Below, one piece after another: positions 13,001 to 21,784 of a DNA stretch of 64,000 nucleotides (positions within the stretch are counted from its first letter, which is position 1; each line of letters starts with the position of its first letter). Position numbers and translations under genes: made by a program. The notes beneath the pieces are model-generated. The model was not told the origin of the DNA and made no database searches. It saw only the letters and a program-made list of their open reading frames with translations. The stretch comes from Clytia hemisphaerica (taxonomy: Eukaryota; Cnidaria; Hydrozoa; Leptothecata; Clytiidae), in contig CACVBU010000975.1 in NCBI GenBank assembly GCA_902728285.1, positions 462,637-526,636 of the forward strand. The letters run 5' to 3'.

Positions 13001-16000
13001 GAATTGGAATTGAAGGATCTCGAATGCTTGGATGCGAATGCTGACCTCTTGGTGGCTTGTCAGTGTCTAGCGATGTCAAGAGTTGCTTTTGCTGTTGAAC
13101 TTTTAAGTCTCTCTCTAAAAATTCTATCAGTTGAAACCAAAGTTCTTTACCCTCTAAATCTTGGTCACAAATAGACTCAAACCATCGAGTAGTTCTAGAG
13201 TCACCAATCAATTTGTAGAGACGTTGGATTCCATCACTGTTGTAGAGCTTGGCTTCAATGTTGTGTTGTTCTGATAATGACATTAGGTCTTTCATGAGCG
13301 AGATGATCTTAGTGAGAGCTTCAGCAATTTTGGATGGATTTTTAAGCCTCCAGATATTTTCGAGACTGGATAGCTCTTGCAGTTTATTGTTCAATAAAAT
13401 GTTTGTGTTACCGAATGATGACTTTAGACGTTTCCAGATTTCGTCAATGTTTGTTTCAGCTTTCACAATTGACAGGGCTGGATCCTCTAAATAATTGTTG
13501 CGAAGAAGGTCTGGCATGTAGCATCTTGGAGTATGGCGTTTGTGGAGCTTCTCAAACTCGGTTTGGAATGAGTAAATGTCTAGTTTTGAGTCGAATCCAC
13601 TGAATTTCTGCAGTTTGATTTTCAGGATCGAATCTTTGAATGTCGAGAGTTTATCGATCTCTCTGTCGGCAAGCTGCTTTTTGACGTTGGTTGAGAAGGT
13701 TTGAAGAGAAGTAATCAAACGTGAATACTTCTGCTGTAGCATTGTGACTGATGGCTCCTTAGTTGTCCCAGTTGTGTCTCTGATAAGGACCTTGAGTTCG
13801 ATTGCTATCTTCTCCATTGACTTCGTGATATCAGGAATATCTTTGCTTGCAGATTGGACGACAGTGTCTGTTACTTCATTGAAATCGATGGAAAGTTGGG
13901 ATTCGATTAATTTTAGGGAGTGGTCAACATTTTTGATGGAAAACTCGATTGATTTCGATTTTGCCTCTTTAGATGAATTCTCGACGAATTCTCGTTGATC
14001 ACGTTTGGTTTGCTTTGCATCAGTGATGTACATTTGGATGCTAGAGATTGCTGAGTCGTAGGATTCGAAAAGCGTTTTGTCGATGGAGTCATTCGGCACT
14101 TTGATGAAGAGGTGACGTAGAGTTGATCTCATTGATCCAATTTTTGAAATGTTGTCATCGATCTCCTCTGGTGGTGTTAAACCGTCAATAGCAGATTCAA
14201 TGATGAAGTCTTTGATTTCCTCCAGGATGAGGGTGATTGAGTTGATCACATGTTGAAGCTCATCAGCCACGACTCCTGCAGTGGCTCCGGTGAGATCAGG
14301 TTTGAGATGCTTTGTACCGTCCTCACTGAACATTTTGTAATCGATACGTTTCTTGGATCGTAACAGCATGAAGATTGTTAATGGTGCGACATGATTGGTT
14401 TGAATGAGTTTCTGATTGAGTCGAGAGTCTGTGATTCGAGTATCTGTTTGAATGTAGCAGGGCAGGACCGCTAGGGATGTTTGTAACACGACGTGATTAT
14501 TGTTATATGGATGTGAAGTGTTCAAACTGAAATGAATACAAAGAAAATAATTTAGAAAAATTGACAATTTGACTAAATAAATGAAAACTAGGAATGATGA
14601 TGCTAATTAGTGAAAATGACTAATTAGTGAAAAAATGACTAATTAATGAAAATGGCTAATTAGTGAAAAATGACTAATTAGTGGAAAAAATGTCTAATTA
14701 ATGAAAAAATGACTAATAATCAAACAAAAAAGGCACGAAACGTGAACAAGGTAGAACCACAGCTGTGACCGCCAAGAAGCCTGAGCACGAACGTGCGAAT
14801 GAGAATGCGGGCGAAACGAGTGCACAGCTGAGAAGACCATGAAACCAGGGCACGAACGTGCAATGCAAATGGAAAATGAAGGCCAGAAAATGAACTGAAC
14901 TGAGCCAAAATGAAAACAAGGCAAGGCCAATGAAAAGGAAAAGGACTAAACGAGCCAGAGAGCCTGAGCACGAACGTGCGTGAGTGCAATGAAAGTCCAA
15001 TGAAATGAATAAAATAAATGAAAATCTAAGTTTTGAATAAATATTTTTGTAAATTTTCTGAATTTATAAATGTTAAATAACTAGAATATGCTTACCAGAT
15101 TGCCCAAGTGTAGTCACTGTGTGAAAACTGCCATGAAAATGTACTTCGAATGTAAATTGAAATTCAAAGTAAAATGATGTCAAAATGTCAAACTCAAAAA
15201 CATGTCTCAACATCATACGTCTTATCTCTCTAAAAGCTCTCGTGTAACTGAAGTGAGAGTGACAAAACAGAAAATGTGACTATGGGCGAAAAGAGTCTCA
15301 AGGGACGATGACGTAATGAAATATGTAATGTTGCGTATATGAAAAAATTGATTTTATTAATTATATACTAATGACTTTTGAAGTCATTTGAGAGTCCTTT
15401 AACACCCACATCGCCCTTACAATATTAATTACATTGACTTACTTAACATTTTCATGTTTTAGAAATTACCGACTATTCCTGGCATCGAACACCTTTCTCT
15501 TCAACAAAACAACATTAAAACTTTGAAAGGTTTAGAACGGTTAAACGAGACACGAATTCGGTCAATTATCTTAAGAGAAAATCCGATCGCTCTGATGCCA
15601 AACTATCGCAAAGAGTAAGTAGTTTTTTTATAAAATCTTTCTCAACATTTTGAAGAATTAATCCTTACATCTGCTTACATTAACATCAGAGTTTTGATCA
15701 AATTTTTAAGACAGATATGCAATCGGCTACCAACATTGTTTCGTCTTGAACTTTTTATTATTTAGCCCTAGAAATAGTTGTGGAAGATTAGCATCAATTC
15801 AAGGAATCAAAATGTAATATAAAGCATAACCTGTAAAATCTAATTGACCAGGAATAGACTCTGTTAAGAGTTATAAAAACCACGTGGTTGAGTAGTATAG
15901 GTTTGATAAGATATTTTATTTTGAATTCAATTCTGATTTATGTTTTATTAGAGTATTCCGGTTACTACCCGATTTAAAATTTCTGGACGAATTACCACGC

Positions 16001-16057
16001 TTGGAGACTGATGATCCAGAGGACAGAGATGGTGTCAAAACATGCTGCATATTCTAA
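4074..16057 (+). CDS. Leucine-rich repeat protein with C-terminal CaaX-like motif
   Basis: Eight coding exons can be joined in frame: 4074-4090, 5476-5611, 5904-5997, 6180-6355, 6607-6749, 7071-7116, 15463-15614 and 15952-16057. They total 870 nt, or 289 residues plus stop. All introns are GT-AG. The start ATG at 4074 has an in-frame TGA just upstream; this 17-nt first exon is the least certain part. The N-terminal half is charged, with acidic runs (DDSDGED near 36-42 and DDDD near 104-107) and a basic stretch (RRREEKRSWFRRNKKK). From about residue 165 to 265 there are four or so leucine-rich repeats, for example LYLQRNHLSDL and LSLQQNNIKTL, closed by an LRR-cap-like LLPDLKFLDELPR. The last four residues are CCIF, a possible prenylation site, which would place the protein at a membrane. 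I do not recognise a named orthologue. Intron 6 carries the antisense BEL/Pao element. An AATAAA at 16469-16474 could end the transcript. Confidence 0.8.
4409..4541 (-). mobile_element. SINE, 5'-truncated copy
   Basis: Read on the minus strand this matches the 3' body of the tRNA-headed SINE at 62729-62991. The match starts at TTAAGAGAAGGATCAAG and runs to the terminal (CTTA)n tail, here seen as TAAGTAAGTAAG at 4409. The two copies differ at only a few positions. The tRNA head is missing, and the truncation point abuts the MITE at 4544. It sits in intron 1 of the LRR gene. Confidence 0.85.
4544..4721. repeat. MITE with GACCTTTTTGAAAAG ends
   Basis: A 178-bp palindromic element with long inverted arms that start GACCTTTTTGAAAAGAGG and include the block TGAATAATTATGTAGTCCAG. 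TA dinucleotides flank both ends (4542-4543, 4722-4723), as expected for a Tc1/mariner-type target duplication. Its outermost GACCTTTT is shared with the larger MITE at 19841-20568. It lies directly against the truncated SINE. Confidence 0.85.
4724..5475. other. Intron 1 of LRR gene, remainder
   Basis: Contains a region rich in TCGATTAA/TTAATCGA words at about 5080-5270. No gene or clean repeat boundary is seen. Confidence 0.4.
7320..8271 (-). repeat. BEL/Pao 3' LTR
   Basis: 952 bp. It contains an AT-rich tandem stretch at about 7465-7580, with repeated CTAATTAGTGAAAA units, and three copies of the palindrome GCACGAACGTGC. Minus-strand ORFs in this LTR reflect these internal repeats and are not separate genes. 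Confidence 0.95.
7652..7846. promoter_or_regulatory. Three GCACGAACGTGC palindromes in the LTR
   Basis: The 12-bp inverted repeat GCACGAACGTGC occurs exactly at 7652-7663, 7717-7728 and 7835-7846, and again in the other LTR at 14785, 14850 and 14968. Three exact copies inside one LTR suggest selected transcription-factor sites or structured RNA; the function is inferred only. Confidence 0.5.
8295..14369 (-). CDS. BEL/Pao Gag-Pol polyprotein
   Basis: The open frame runs without a break from inside the 5' LTR (14567) to the stop at 8295, 2,090 codons. The first methionine beyond the LTR is codon 67 (14369), used here; codon 79 (14333) is equally possible. In order (codon numbers of the full frame): a helical Gag region with a DUF1759-like segment, Cys/His-rich zinc-knuckle-like motifs (CAICGSKDH, then further CxxC pairs), an aspartic protease with DSG at 693-695, reverse transcriptase with YVDD at 1177-1180, an RNase H region (DFGDASKQMA), and an integrase with an HHCC zinc domain (H..KHSG..CKLC), catalytic aspartates (CDLAG, and D1842 in DQGSQ) and a catalytic glutamate (NGKVERK). 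A DUF5641-like C-terminal module (VGDIVLFLKND) closes it. All key catalytic residues I could check are present, so the element may be active. Confidence 0.93.
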   Translation of the reverse strand: MLLRSKKRIDYKMFSEDGTKHLKPDLTGATAGVVADELQHVINSITLILEEIKDFIIESAIDGLTPPEEIDDNISKIGSMRSTLRHLFIKVPNDSIDKTLFESYDSAISSIQMYITDAKQTKRDQREFVENSSKEAKSKSIEFSIKNVDHSLKLIESQLSIDFNEVTDTVVQSASKDIPDITKSMEKIAIELKVLIRDTTGTTKEPSVTMLQQKYSRLITSLQTFSTNVKKQLADREIDKLSTFKDSILKIKLQKFSGFDSKLDIYSFQTEFEKLHKRHTPRCYMPDLLRNNYLEDPALSIVKAETNIDEIWKRLKSSFGNTNILLNNKLQELSSLENIWRLKNPSKIAEALTKIISLMKDLMSLSEQHNIEAKLYNSDGIQRLYKLIGDSRTTRWFESICDQDLEGKELWFQLIEFLERDLKVQQQKQLLTSLDTDKPPRGQHSHPSIRDPSIPIPDDQTQCAICGSKDHPTTIGPKGNKLIQYFVCKEFADMSPSERFSILKRKHLCHQCLFPGAHVDTGKHQEGKCQRQFICRHKDHDNFTIKKHVLVCEEHKRDQENVNQLERFKQRCISKRNNMPEFSKNISNFIAISSFQTRSPKDSVDESAIFQFQEVTINHKPYLIFYDSGCDDFIVRTSSVKLLDAELQCQIPINLGGVGGVTTPIRTNVYSVKIPTHDGSDATFVGISLDKITSTFPTYHLNGQVEHDVHEAYKKVGGDPSQLPKLPPTIGGDVDLMIGIRYLRYFPKFVFQMPSGLTIYQSIFRSSCGSRGVIGGPHQLFTMINNEFHRTGKSDFISKQFRLYQTGYQLNPDVPLLCTTRTYQVSNNSYPGQQSTFDIAESAGSEVTYRCTKCRSCVDCKSNGSIEATSIREEVEQELINKSIIVKSDEQVTIATLPFIQDPITRLVPNRSRALKVYNQQVSKLNRHPEDKSDVLESERKLQRLGHVDYVNNLPKDQQDQLSSNAIQNYIPWRAVWKLSSLTTPCRIVFDASQPTSSGYSLNSILAKGTNGMNKLVEILIRWYTHRSAFHTDVTKMYNSVKLRSDHWCYQRYLWHDTLDINQPPEEKVIKTLIYGVRSSGNQSERGIRQTSSLSKEEFPEVDQIVNEDLYVDDCMSGEVDDQTSKQRADQMEIALSRGGFGLKGFTFSGDDPPASLTKDGESIGVGGLIWYPKSDQIAIDVTELNFAKKHRGKKPTIQVGVIPSKLTRRHCVSKVGEIFDITGKLTPITASFKLDLRNLVDLGLSWDDAIPDNLRPIWEDNFTMMQEIKTIRYQRTIVPPDAVNLNINTVDFGDASKQMAAVAIYARMLRKNGEYSSQLIFSRSKVISPTTQPRAELIAAVLNAHTGEVVRRALKSKHDGSIKLTDSTINLHWISNDEITLKPFVRNRIIEIKRFTSSENWYYINTKQMLADLPTRRGCKLFDINNSSRWINGDSWMTTDVKDFPIKKVSQIILNSSDLTQMKKEATFESNQHHSFTKTSGHSSLPAEVSERYSFSKYLIDPNRFRFTKVIRILALVFKYLQKLRYLAQQRRASNTNNHQLIIKLDDMEVHIKSAEVYFWHKGTNEVKRFVSPNKYKRISTEVDGILIYTGRILPNESINIVTPMTRVMKDLHQTVFCVPILEKHSPLSYAILQEVHWFNKTVKHSGIESTLRYASKVAHIIEGREVTKKIKRACKLCRYLEKQRIKVSMGKIPNSCMTIAPAFYNTQCDLAGPFQAYSSFNKRKTIKIWLTIFCCSTTSTISIKTMDDYSTPSFLLSLTRFACDNGYPMNMFIDQGSQMVKGCDDSRISFKDLKNRLHVDVKMNFEVCPVGGHNYNGKVERKIREVKSSINKSFQGRRLSILQWETLSSEVANSMNDLPLALNGIVSDYESMDLITPNRLKLGRNNDRSPTEPLIVSKNPSKILQTNTEIFDTWFDNWLINHVPKITYQPKWFINDRDIMVGDIVLFLKNDSLINSTYQYGIVRELFPGRDSKVRKVKVAYKNHNETVFRETNRAVRELVVIHQVDEVDLVDGLNEMFNLTK
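14453..15404 (-). repeat. BEL/Pao 5' LTR
   Basis: Same 952 bp as the copy at 7320-8271, with two base differences seen by eye. The three palindromes and the CTAATTAG array are repeated at +7133 offset. Confidence 0.95.
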
Positions 16058-16657
16058 CCCTTATGAACATGGTTACAACTGGAACTGGAATGTTGGTGTG
16101 GTGTTTGTTAGTAATACATAACGGTATTGAAATCATAAACTAAATCAGATGAATTCAACGGCTGATGGAAAATTTCGAGATCCTTCCCGAAGTGCTACTA
16201 TTGGAACGAAAGAATGGTACCTTCGAACTAACGAGAAGTGTGATCCCGATAAATCATTTACTTAGCCCTGGCTACAAATCGAAGTGAAATCTTTAAAAGA
16301 ATTCTAGCACTATACCGATAAATCGAAAGCAAACATTATAATCGAGTAACTCGTTATTTTTTGGTGTTTTGACAGTAACTATTAATGGAGAAGTGTGATG
16401 CTTAACGTATGTATAGGGACGTTTGCCAAAGAGGTGTTTATCAAAGTAAAAGGTTGCCCAATCGTCATAATAAATTCAATTGTCTTCACCCAAAGGTTAA
16501 CGAAAGTCATAGATAAAAATACTTCAACATCCAATGTAAATAATGATCAAATGAAGGATGATTGAAGCTGATTGAAGTTCAATTCTTTGTGTTTAACCTG
16601 GTTTAACAAGGGGTTGAGGTCATACAGTAATTATATATCCACCTAAATACAACTGAG

Positions 16658-17065
16658 CTTTATATAAACTCTGGAAGCTGTTTCTCAATCGCGGCCAACC
16701 AAAATACTTTGATCGGAGTTTTTCTGAAAGTGGTACCCGCATCGAGAGCGCTAGATAAACTTCGTTTGGACACAAAGTGATGAAGCACCGTTTGTCGTTA
16801 GACAAAGTTTCACCACTACATTAAGTTTCCGACGGACAGAGGGAGTTGGAAACGATTTTCCCTCGATGACACTGTTCATGCCAGCCAAGACCAAATGCTC
16901 TGAGAAAAATGATTGTGTATTTTTTTGTGTTGATGTTCCTAGTTTGATGTTAAGAATGAATGGAAAATAGAATGGAAAATGGCTTCTTTGTGCGTACCGC
17001 TTCTTTCCGGTTACCACTTCCAAAAAAACTCCGATTGAATATGGCGGATATAGCTTTGTCCAGGG
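16658..17065 (-). repeat. Dispersed repeat, copy of the 42370 family
   Basis: Read on the minus strand, its two end regions match 42370-42627. One end has CCTGGACAAAGC followed by ATCCGCCAT. The other has GGTACCACTTTCAGAAAAAC followed by TCCGATC. The centre differs. Ends resemble each other imperfectly in inverted form (CTGGACAAAG/CCAGGG), so this is probably a degraded MITE. It lies in the 3' flank of the LRR gene. Confidence 0.65.
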
Positions 17066-17531
17066 TTTATTAAGGTCAGTGCTAAATACCAATTAACAGT
17101 TTCATTTGTAAAATTTTTAATGTATATATTTTTAAATCAAGAAAGAGATGTATATTTTGATAAAGAAAATATTGTATTTATCACCCTCGATTCCAGGGAG
17201 AACTTCATTTACGTTTTATTGGGATGTTATTTACTGATCTTTAGCCCTGGCTTTTTAGCTCAATGACTTTCAAATTTTTATGTTACGAGAAAGTATCTAA
17301 ATATCATAAAAAAAACGCAGAATTAGAATGCTGAATTGTAACCACGGAGTCATTGGTTTATGTAGTAGAGTAGGGAGTATATGTGCCAAATTTCAAGCCT
17401 TGTGGACCAGTTATTCTGTCTTTTACGCTGCCCCAATTTACACTATGCGGACATACAAGTTGAGAATTATATTCAAAATGTTTATGTTCTTTAGTATTCT
17501 TATATAGTTTGTTCTTATAAAAAAATGTTTA

Positions 17532-17851
17532 CTTTAGGCGTACAAACTTTCGCGAGCAGAAACTTTCGCGATTTTCTCAAAAAAATTTGAAATCTATAAA
17601 ACCTCGAAATCGTAATAAATATCAAATTTTCGGCATATTATATCCTTTAATGCCTTTTTAAAGTCGAAGAGCAACCGTCTTTAGCAGATTTAAGGAATAT
17701 TTTTCACTTTTAAGGCAATTTTTATTCGAAAATTTTCAGTCTATGCTCGCGAAAAACATATTTTCCTCAAATTCGCGATATAAATGTCGTGAATTTCGCA
17801 ATTTCTCGACCTCGCGAAAGTTTCTGTTCGCGAAAGTTTGTACGCCTAAAG
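17532..17851. repeat. MITE with CTTTAGGCGTACAAACTTTC ends, copy 1
   Basis: 320 bp; the ends are inverted copies beginning CTTTAGGCGTACAAACTTTC and continuing GCGA, flanked by TA on both sides (17530-17531, 17852-17853). Inside, 'CTCGCGAAAG'-like words recur. A shorter copy (209 bp) with the same ends is at 45046-45254. TA duplication fits a Tc1/mariner-type family. Confidence 0.9.
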
Positions 17852-17853
17852 TA

Positions 17854-18523
17854 ATTCCATTTATAGATCTTACAAATCCCATAAAAAGTGCTGAGTCAGC
17901 AAAAAATTGCACTTTTCAAAGAACTTCCAACTGAATTATCTCGAGATCTACAATTTGTAACCCAACAAACCATACTTTCTTGAAGTACTCTTTCAGGGCT
18001 ATCCAGCGAAAGTGTAAGAAATGCCTAAAAATTCGAAGGAAAAATGCTGACGTCAGCAGAAAAAGGGCTAAAATGGCCATTTTGACGACTTTGGCGGGCC
18101 CTAGCTCCGCAACGGATGTTCAAAACCAAGCATTTGACCCCATTTTCTTGCTCAGCACTTCGAGCTCTATCAGATTAGCACAAAAGTTTGTTCATTTGAG
18201 CACTTTGAAAAATCGACTAGTAAAGGGGGGACCCTTGATTGAGCAAAAGACCCCGTTTTAGGTCAAATTTTAGGGTTTTATCACCTATTCAGCCTGAAAA
18301 CCATCCCAAACCGTGATCTATAGGTACATAGGAAGCTAAAAAACCATGGTTCACAAAGTTCCGTTCAAGGTGGGTTTTTGGCCATTTTTTCCTGGACTAT
18401 AATTCCTTTATCATTCTCAACTTTATTTAGCGGGTTTAGCTAGAATCTGAAAATGTTTGAAAATGTTTTCAAAAATTTGACTTTTGGGTTCTGATCTAAA
18501 TTTTTTTTTGTCAAAATAGCCTT
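17854..18523. other. Intergenic, no gene seen
   Basis: One 93-codon ORF at 17980-18261 has no recognisable content. No RNA gene or repeat end was seen. Confidence 0.4.
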
Positions 18524-18588
18524 ACGCCCTAAAATTAGAATCATGCCAAAAAAAGCCTTTTTTTGGCATGATTCTAATTTTAGGGCGT
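18524..18588. repeat. Perfect 31-bp-arm hairpin
   Basis: Two 31-nt arms, starting ACGCCCTAAAATTAGAATCA and ending in AAAAAAA, are exact inverted copies separated by only GCC. A transcript would form a single long stem-loop. There is no flanking protein-coding context. Confidence 0.9.
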
Positions 18589-19838
18589 GGAGTCTGGAAG
18601 CATTTTGGGGTGTGCATTTATTTCCGAGTTCTTAACCCTTCAAACCCGAGTGGCGTGTATACTTCTAGAAATACCTTTTTAATGGTACTAATGGGAACCA
18701 TTGTCTAATTCTCAAGTTACAAGTTTAAATGCCAAAAATAAATTTGGAATTTTAAAAGTATATATAAGAATTTTTGTAAAAATGTTGCCCGCTCGACCCC
18801 GTCCCACGGACCGGCAGAGTCGTGTCGTGGTTATGGCCAGAACCAGACTTCAACATTGAAATTTGTACAGTCGGGTTCATTTAATTATTTATTCGTTTTA
18901 TTATCTTATAAGACAATTATATCATACTAAGGCTTCTTTTCATTTTGCTCTTGTTAGCATATTACGTAGCTAATATAGTACACCACTATAGTAAACTTAC
19001 AGCAATTTCAAACTATAGTTTAGCTCGACCCGACTGAATAGAATCGATCAAGCTGGGAGAACCAAAAGTTACTACGACAGAAAAGTATTGATTGATTACC
19101 ACACCATCACTTGAAAGCAGACATCCTTCACTTTGCAGATGAATTTATAAGGTAAAAACAGTCCAAAGCAATGGGATACTCCTTTCCAATGAGCTCTTTT
19201 CATTCTCAGGTTTTATTCATTGTAGGTAGCGTATACTTGCCTAATTCCGGACGGTTTTCAATGTTTCCAATCAATTGTAAAAGGGGTTACGCACGATACG
19301 AAAATCTCGTGTTCGCAAGCGAAAGGTTTTTTACACTACATACCGTAGGATTGCTAAACTTTCTTATTCCCAGCGAAACTTTCCGATTGCTAGTGTACAA
19401 CGGAAAAGGAACAAAACGCCACAAAAGTAGATTTAACACCGATTTTAGCCAGAGACGCCTAGAAGCAAAAAGATCCCTGAGACGGGGCAGATATGTTATT
19501 CCGGAAATGAGAAAGTTAGCCATTTTATGATACAATTTTAAAAAGTCGTACCCAGCCGTTTGCGTGATGCGTGATCGGGAAATAATTCGAGGCATGATTT
19601 GGGCTATTTTCGCGATATTTGCATGGTGAACAAACCTTTTTTGGTAATTTTCATGATCGTCACGAGAGCAAGGAAAATTTCTATCAATGCATTTTAAACA
19701 TGTACAAACTCTGGTGAACCAAAAGAAAGTTGATAGTCTATTTTCAAAACAAACTGCTTTTTTGAAGTTTTTTTTAACTCAAATATCTTAAAATTTCAGT
19801 CTAAAAAATTTGCTTTTCTCTTTTCTCGTTTTCTTAAA
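18589..19838. other. Intergenic, no gene seen
   Basis: Contains a 119-codon ORF at 19171-19530 overlapped by a 102-codon ORF on the other strand. Neither has recognisable motifs, and I do not call either a gene. Confidence 0.4.
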
Positions 19839-19840
19839 TA

Positions 19841-20568
19841 GACCTTTTCGCCTTTGCGTCCGCCATATTGAATTGTATGCAAAAATTATGGTTGCCGAAT
19901 TGCCGTGGTGAAATTCCCTTAGAAAGTATGCAAAACATATGCAAAAAGAAAGTATTAAATAAAAACTTAGATGCATAATTGGCATTATATTAAAGTGTAA
20001 TCTTGTAGAAGAAAGATTAAATTTGCTTCTCTTGAAAACTAAAAACAATTATATTCACTCATCTCTTAGAACAAGCACTTCAAAAGACCATAACATTAGA
20101 CACAATCTCAAACTGAAAAATCACCCGCGAAGGTAAAAAACAATCCTTATTCGGCTAACGGCAAATTATTCTCCTGGGAATAGAGCCGCCAAATGATCAA
20201 ATCAAAACATTGATAAAGTGTGACGTCATAATAACTGCTTTCAGTTTGCGTGTTTTGAAAGTTTGATGTGTGTACTCCGTCTTCGTGGAATTTCTTAATG
20301 GCATGAAAACAGAATATGCAATGTCTTTAAGAACAAATTCCTAAAAGGCTTTTGTTGTTCTGTAAATATTTCCTTTTGGATTAAGAAATTCCATCTTTTA
20401 TTGTTCTAATGATTATAATATTTATTTATAAGATGCTTTGTTGTCTTTTTAATCTTTGTGTAAACTTGCATATGTTTTGCATACATTCCAACTAAATCCA
20501 ACCACGGCATTTTCGTTCCTGTATTTTTGCATACAATTCAATATGGCGGACGCAAAGGCGAAAAGGTC
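19841..20568. repeat. 728-bp MITE with perfect 46-bp inverted ends
   Basis: Both ends start GACCTTTTCGCCTTTGCGTC and match perfectly for 46 bp up to a GCAAAAAT block; TA flanks both ends (19839-19840, 20569-20570). Further imperfect matching continues inside. No transposase is encoded, so it is non-autonomous. It shares the terminal GACCTTTT with the element at 4544-4721. Confidence 0.92.
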
Positions 20569-20570
20569 TA

Positions 20571-21780
20571 TCAGGGGGTAATGTATATCTACAAAAATTG
20601 ATCTCGTTCATCAAAAATTGAGAATATTACAATAAAAAAACCAAAGGAAAATTTATATTTTCAAAATAGAGGAAATATTTTGCATATTCTTTCATATATA
20701 AAATATTGGAAAAAAGGTTTAATATATAAAATATTGGAGAAAAGCTAGAATATATAAAACATTGAAAAAAAGGTAAAAAATTATAGCATCCAAAAGTTAT
20801 ATTTTATGAAATGCATGTCAAAAAGTAAAAAACTTTCAAAACAGGGAAACAATTTTATAATTTCAAACATACACTTTTTTTAATATAAGAACAATTTTAT
20901 TAGAACAACGAGGCTCAAAATCGCCAAAAAATAAGAACAATTTAAGAACAATGCTGAGCCTGAAACTACTCAATTTCAATCAATTTAGGGGTCAAAGTAA
21001 TAAAAATTGGGTATAATTCCTAAAATACCTGACTTACATCCTATTAATAAGAACATGATAGCTCAAAGTGCAAAAAAAAAAAAAGGACAGTCGAGGCTCA
21101 GAAAAATTTTACTGGTTCTTTTTATATAAAAAAAGTGTAATGCAAAAGAAGAAAAAAAAATCTCATATATACTGGGAAACATTTTCATAATCTGAAAGAA
21201 CGTCAAAAGGAAAAAATTCCCCTAGCAGAAGGCATTTTGTAATTTTCAAAAGCATGCTGCAAAAGCAAAAAATGTCACATAATTGGCAATCATAATTTCA
21301 AAAATTTCCAAAAAGAAAAAAAGTCTTTAAGCCAGGATATTGCTTGAAAAATTTTTCAATTGAGGCGAAAATAAAAAAATTTAGCATTTCTGGAAACCAA
21401 CCGGGAAAAATAATAATTTTCTGATCTGGCCGCAGACTATGGGTTCATCTATATAGTTCATTATAAAAGAAATCAAGTTATAGCATTTAAGCTTTAAAAG
21501 TAGTTTGGTTAGATATTCCCACTTGTAGATCAAGAATTGTTTGTTAGTTAGTAGTTGATACATTAGTATATTCAGGGCTTACTTCATACTGTTTGTACAT
21601 AAAAGTTATTGTTAAAGTTCTATTTCAATGATGTTATATATATATTACTTAAGTCATCAAAAAAATCAAATAAAAATTTTGTTTCTGGCCGGCCGCATCA
21701 AAGCTTTTTTCCTTCACCCGCATTCCGGAAACACTATATACATTTTTTTTTATTTTTGCCTGACAGCAAAACTTTTCTAC
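20571..21780. repeat. AT-rich low-complexity region
   Basis: Runs of A and phrases such as ATATAAAATATTGG (repeated at about 20695-20765) and 'gaggctca...taagaacaat'. No gene is seen. The latter words also occur, inverted, around 2550-2770. Confidence 0.5.
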
Positions 21781-21784
21781 ATTT

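Larger units (their letters stand above)
7320..15404 (-). mobile_element. BEL/Pao LTR retrotransposon, near-intact
   Basis: 8,085 bp, inserted in the sixth intron of the LRR gene in antisense orientation. Two 952-bp LTRs (7320-8271 and 14453-15404) begin TG and end CA. A 5-bp target duplication CCCAC flanks it at 7315-7319 and 15405-15409. By eye the LTRs differ at two positions only (in the regions 8020-8080 and 15155-15215), so the insertion is young. The interior carries one long open frame for Gag-Pol. The G-rich stretch 8272-8281, read on the minus strand as GGGGGCAG just before the 3' LTR, is the likely polypurine tract. I do not see a primer-binding site starting TGG next to the 5' LTR. 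Family assignment rests on the domain order and the 5-bp duplication. Confidence 0.97.

Noticed and set aside
9272-13998. Many 60-107-codon ORFs on both strands within the BEL/Pao coding region
   Set aside because: They are other-frame shadows of the 2,090-codon Gag-Pol frame.
19171-19595. 119- and 102-codon overlapping ORFs
   Set aside because: Opposite-strand overlap, no motif, no splice partners; consistent with chance.
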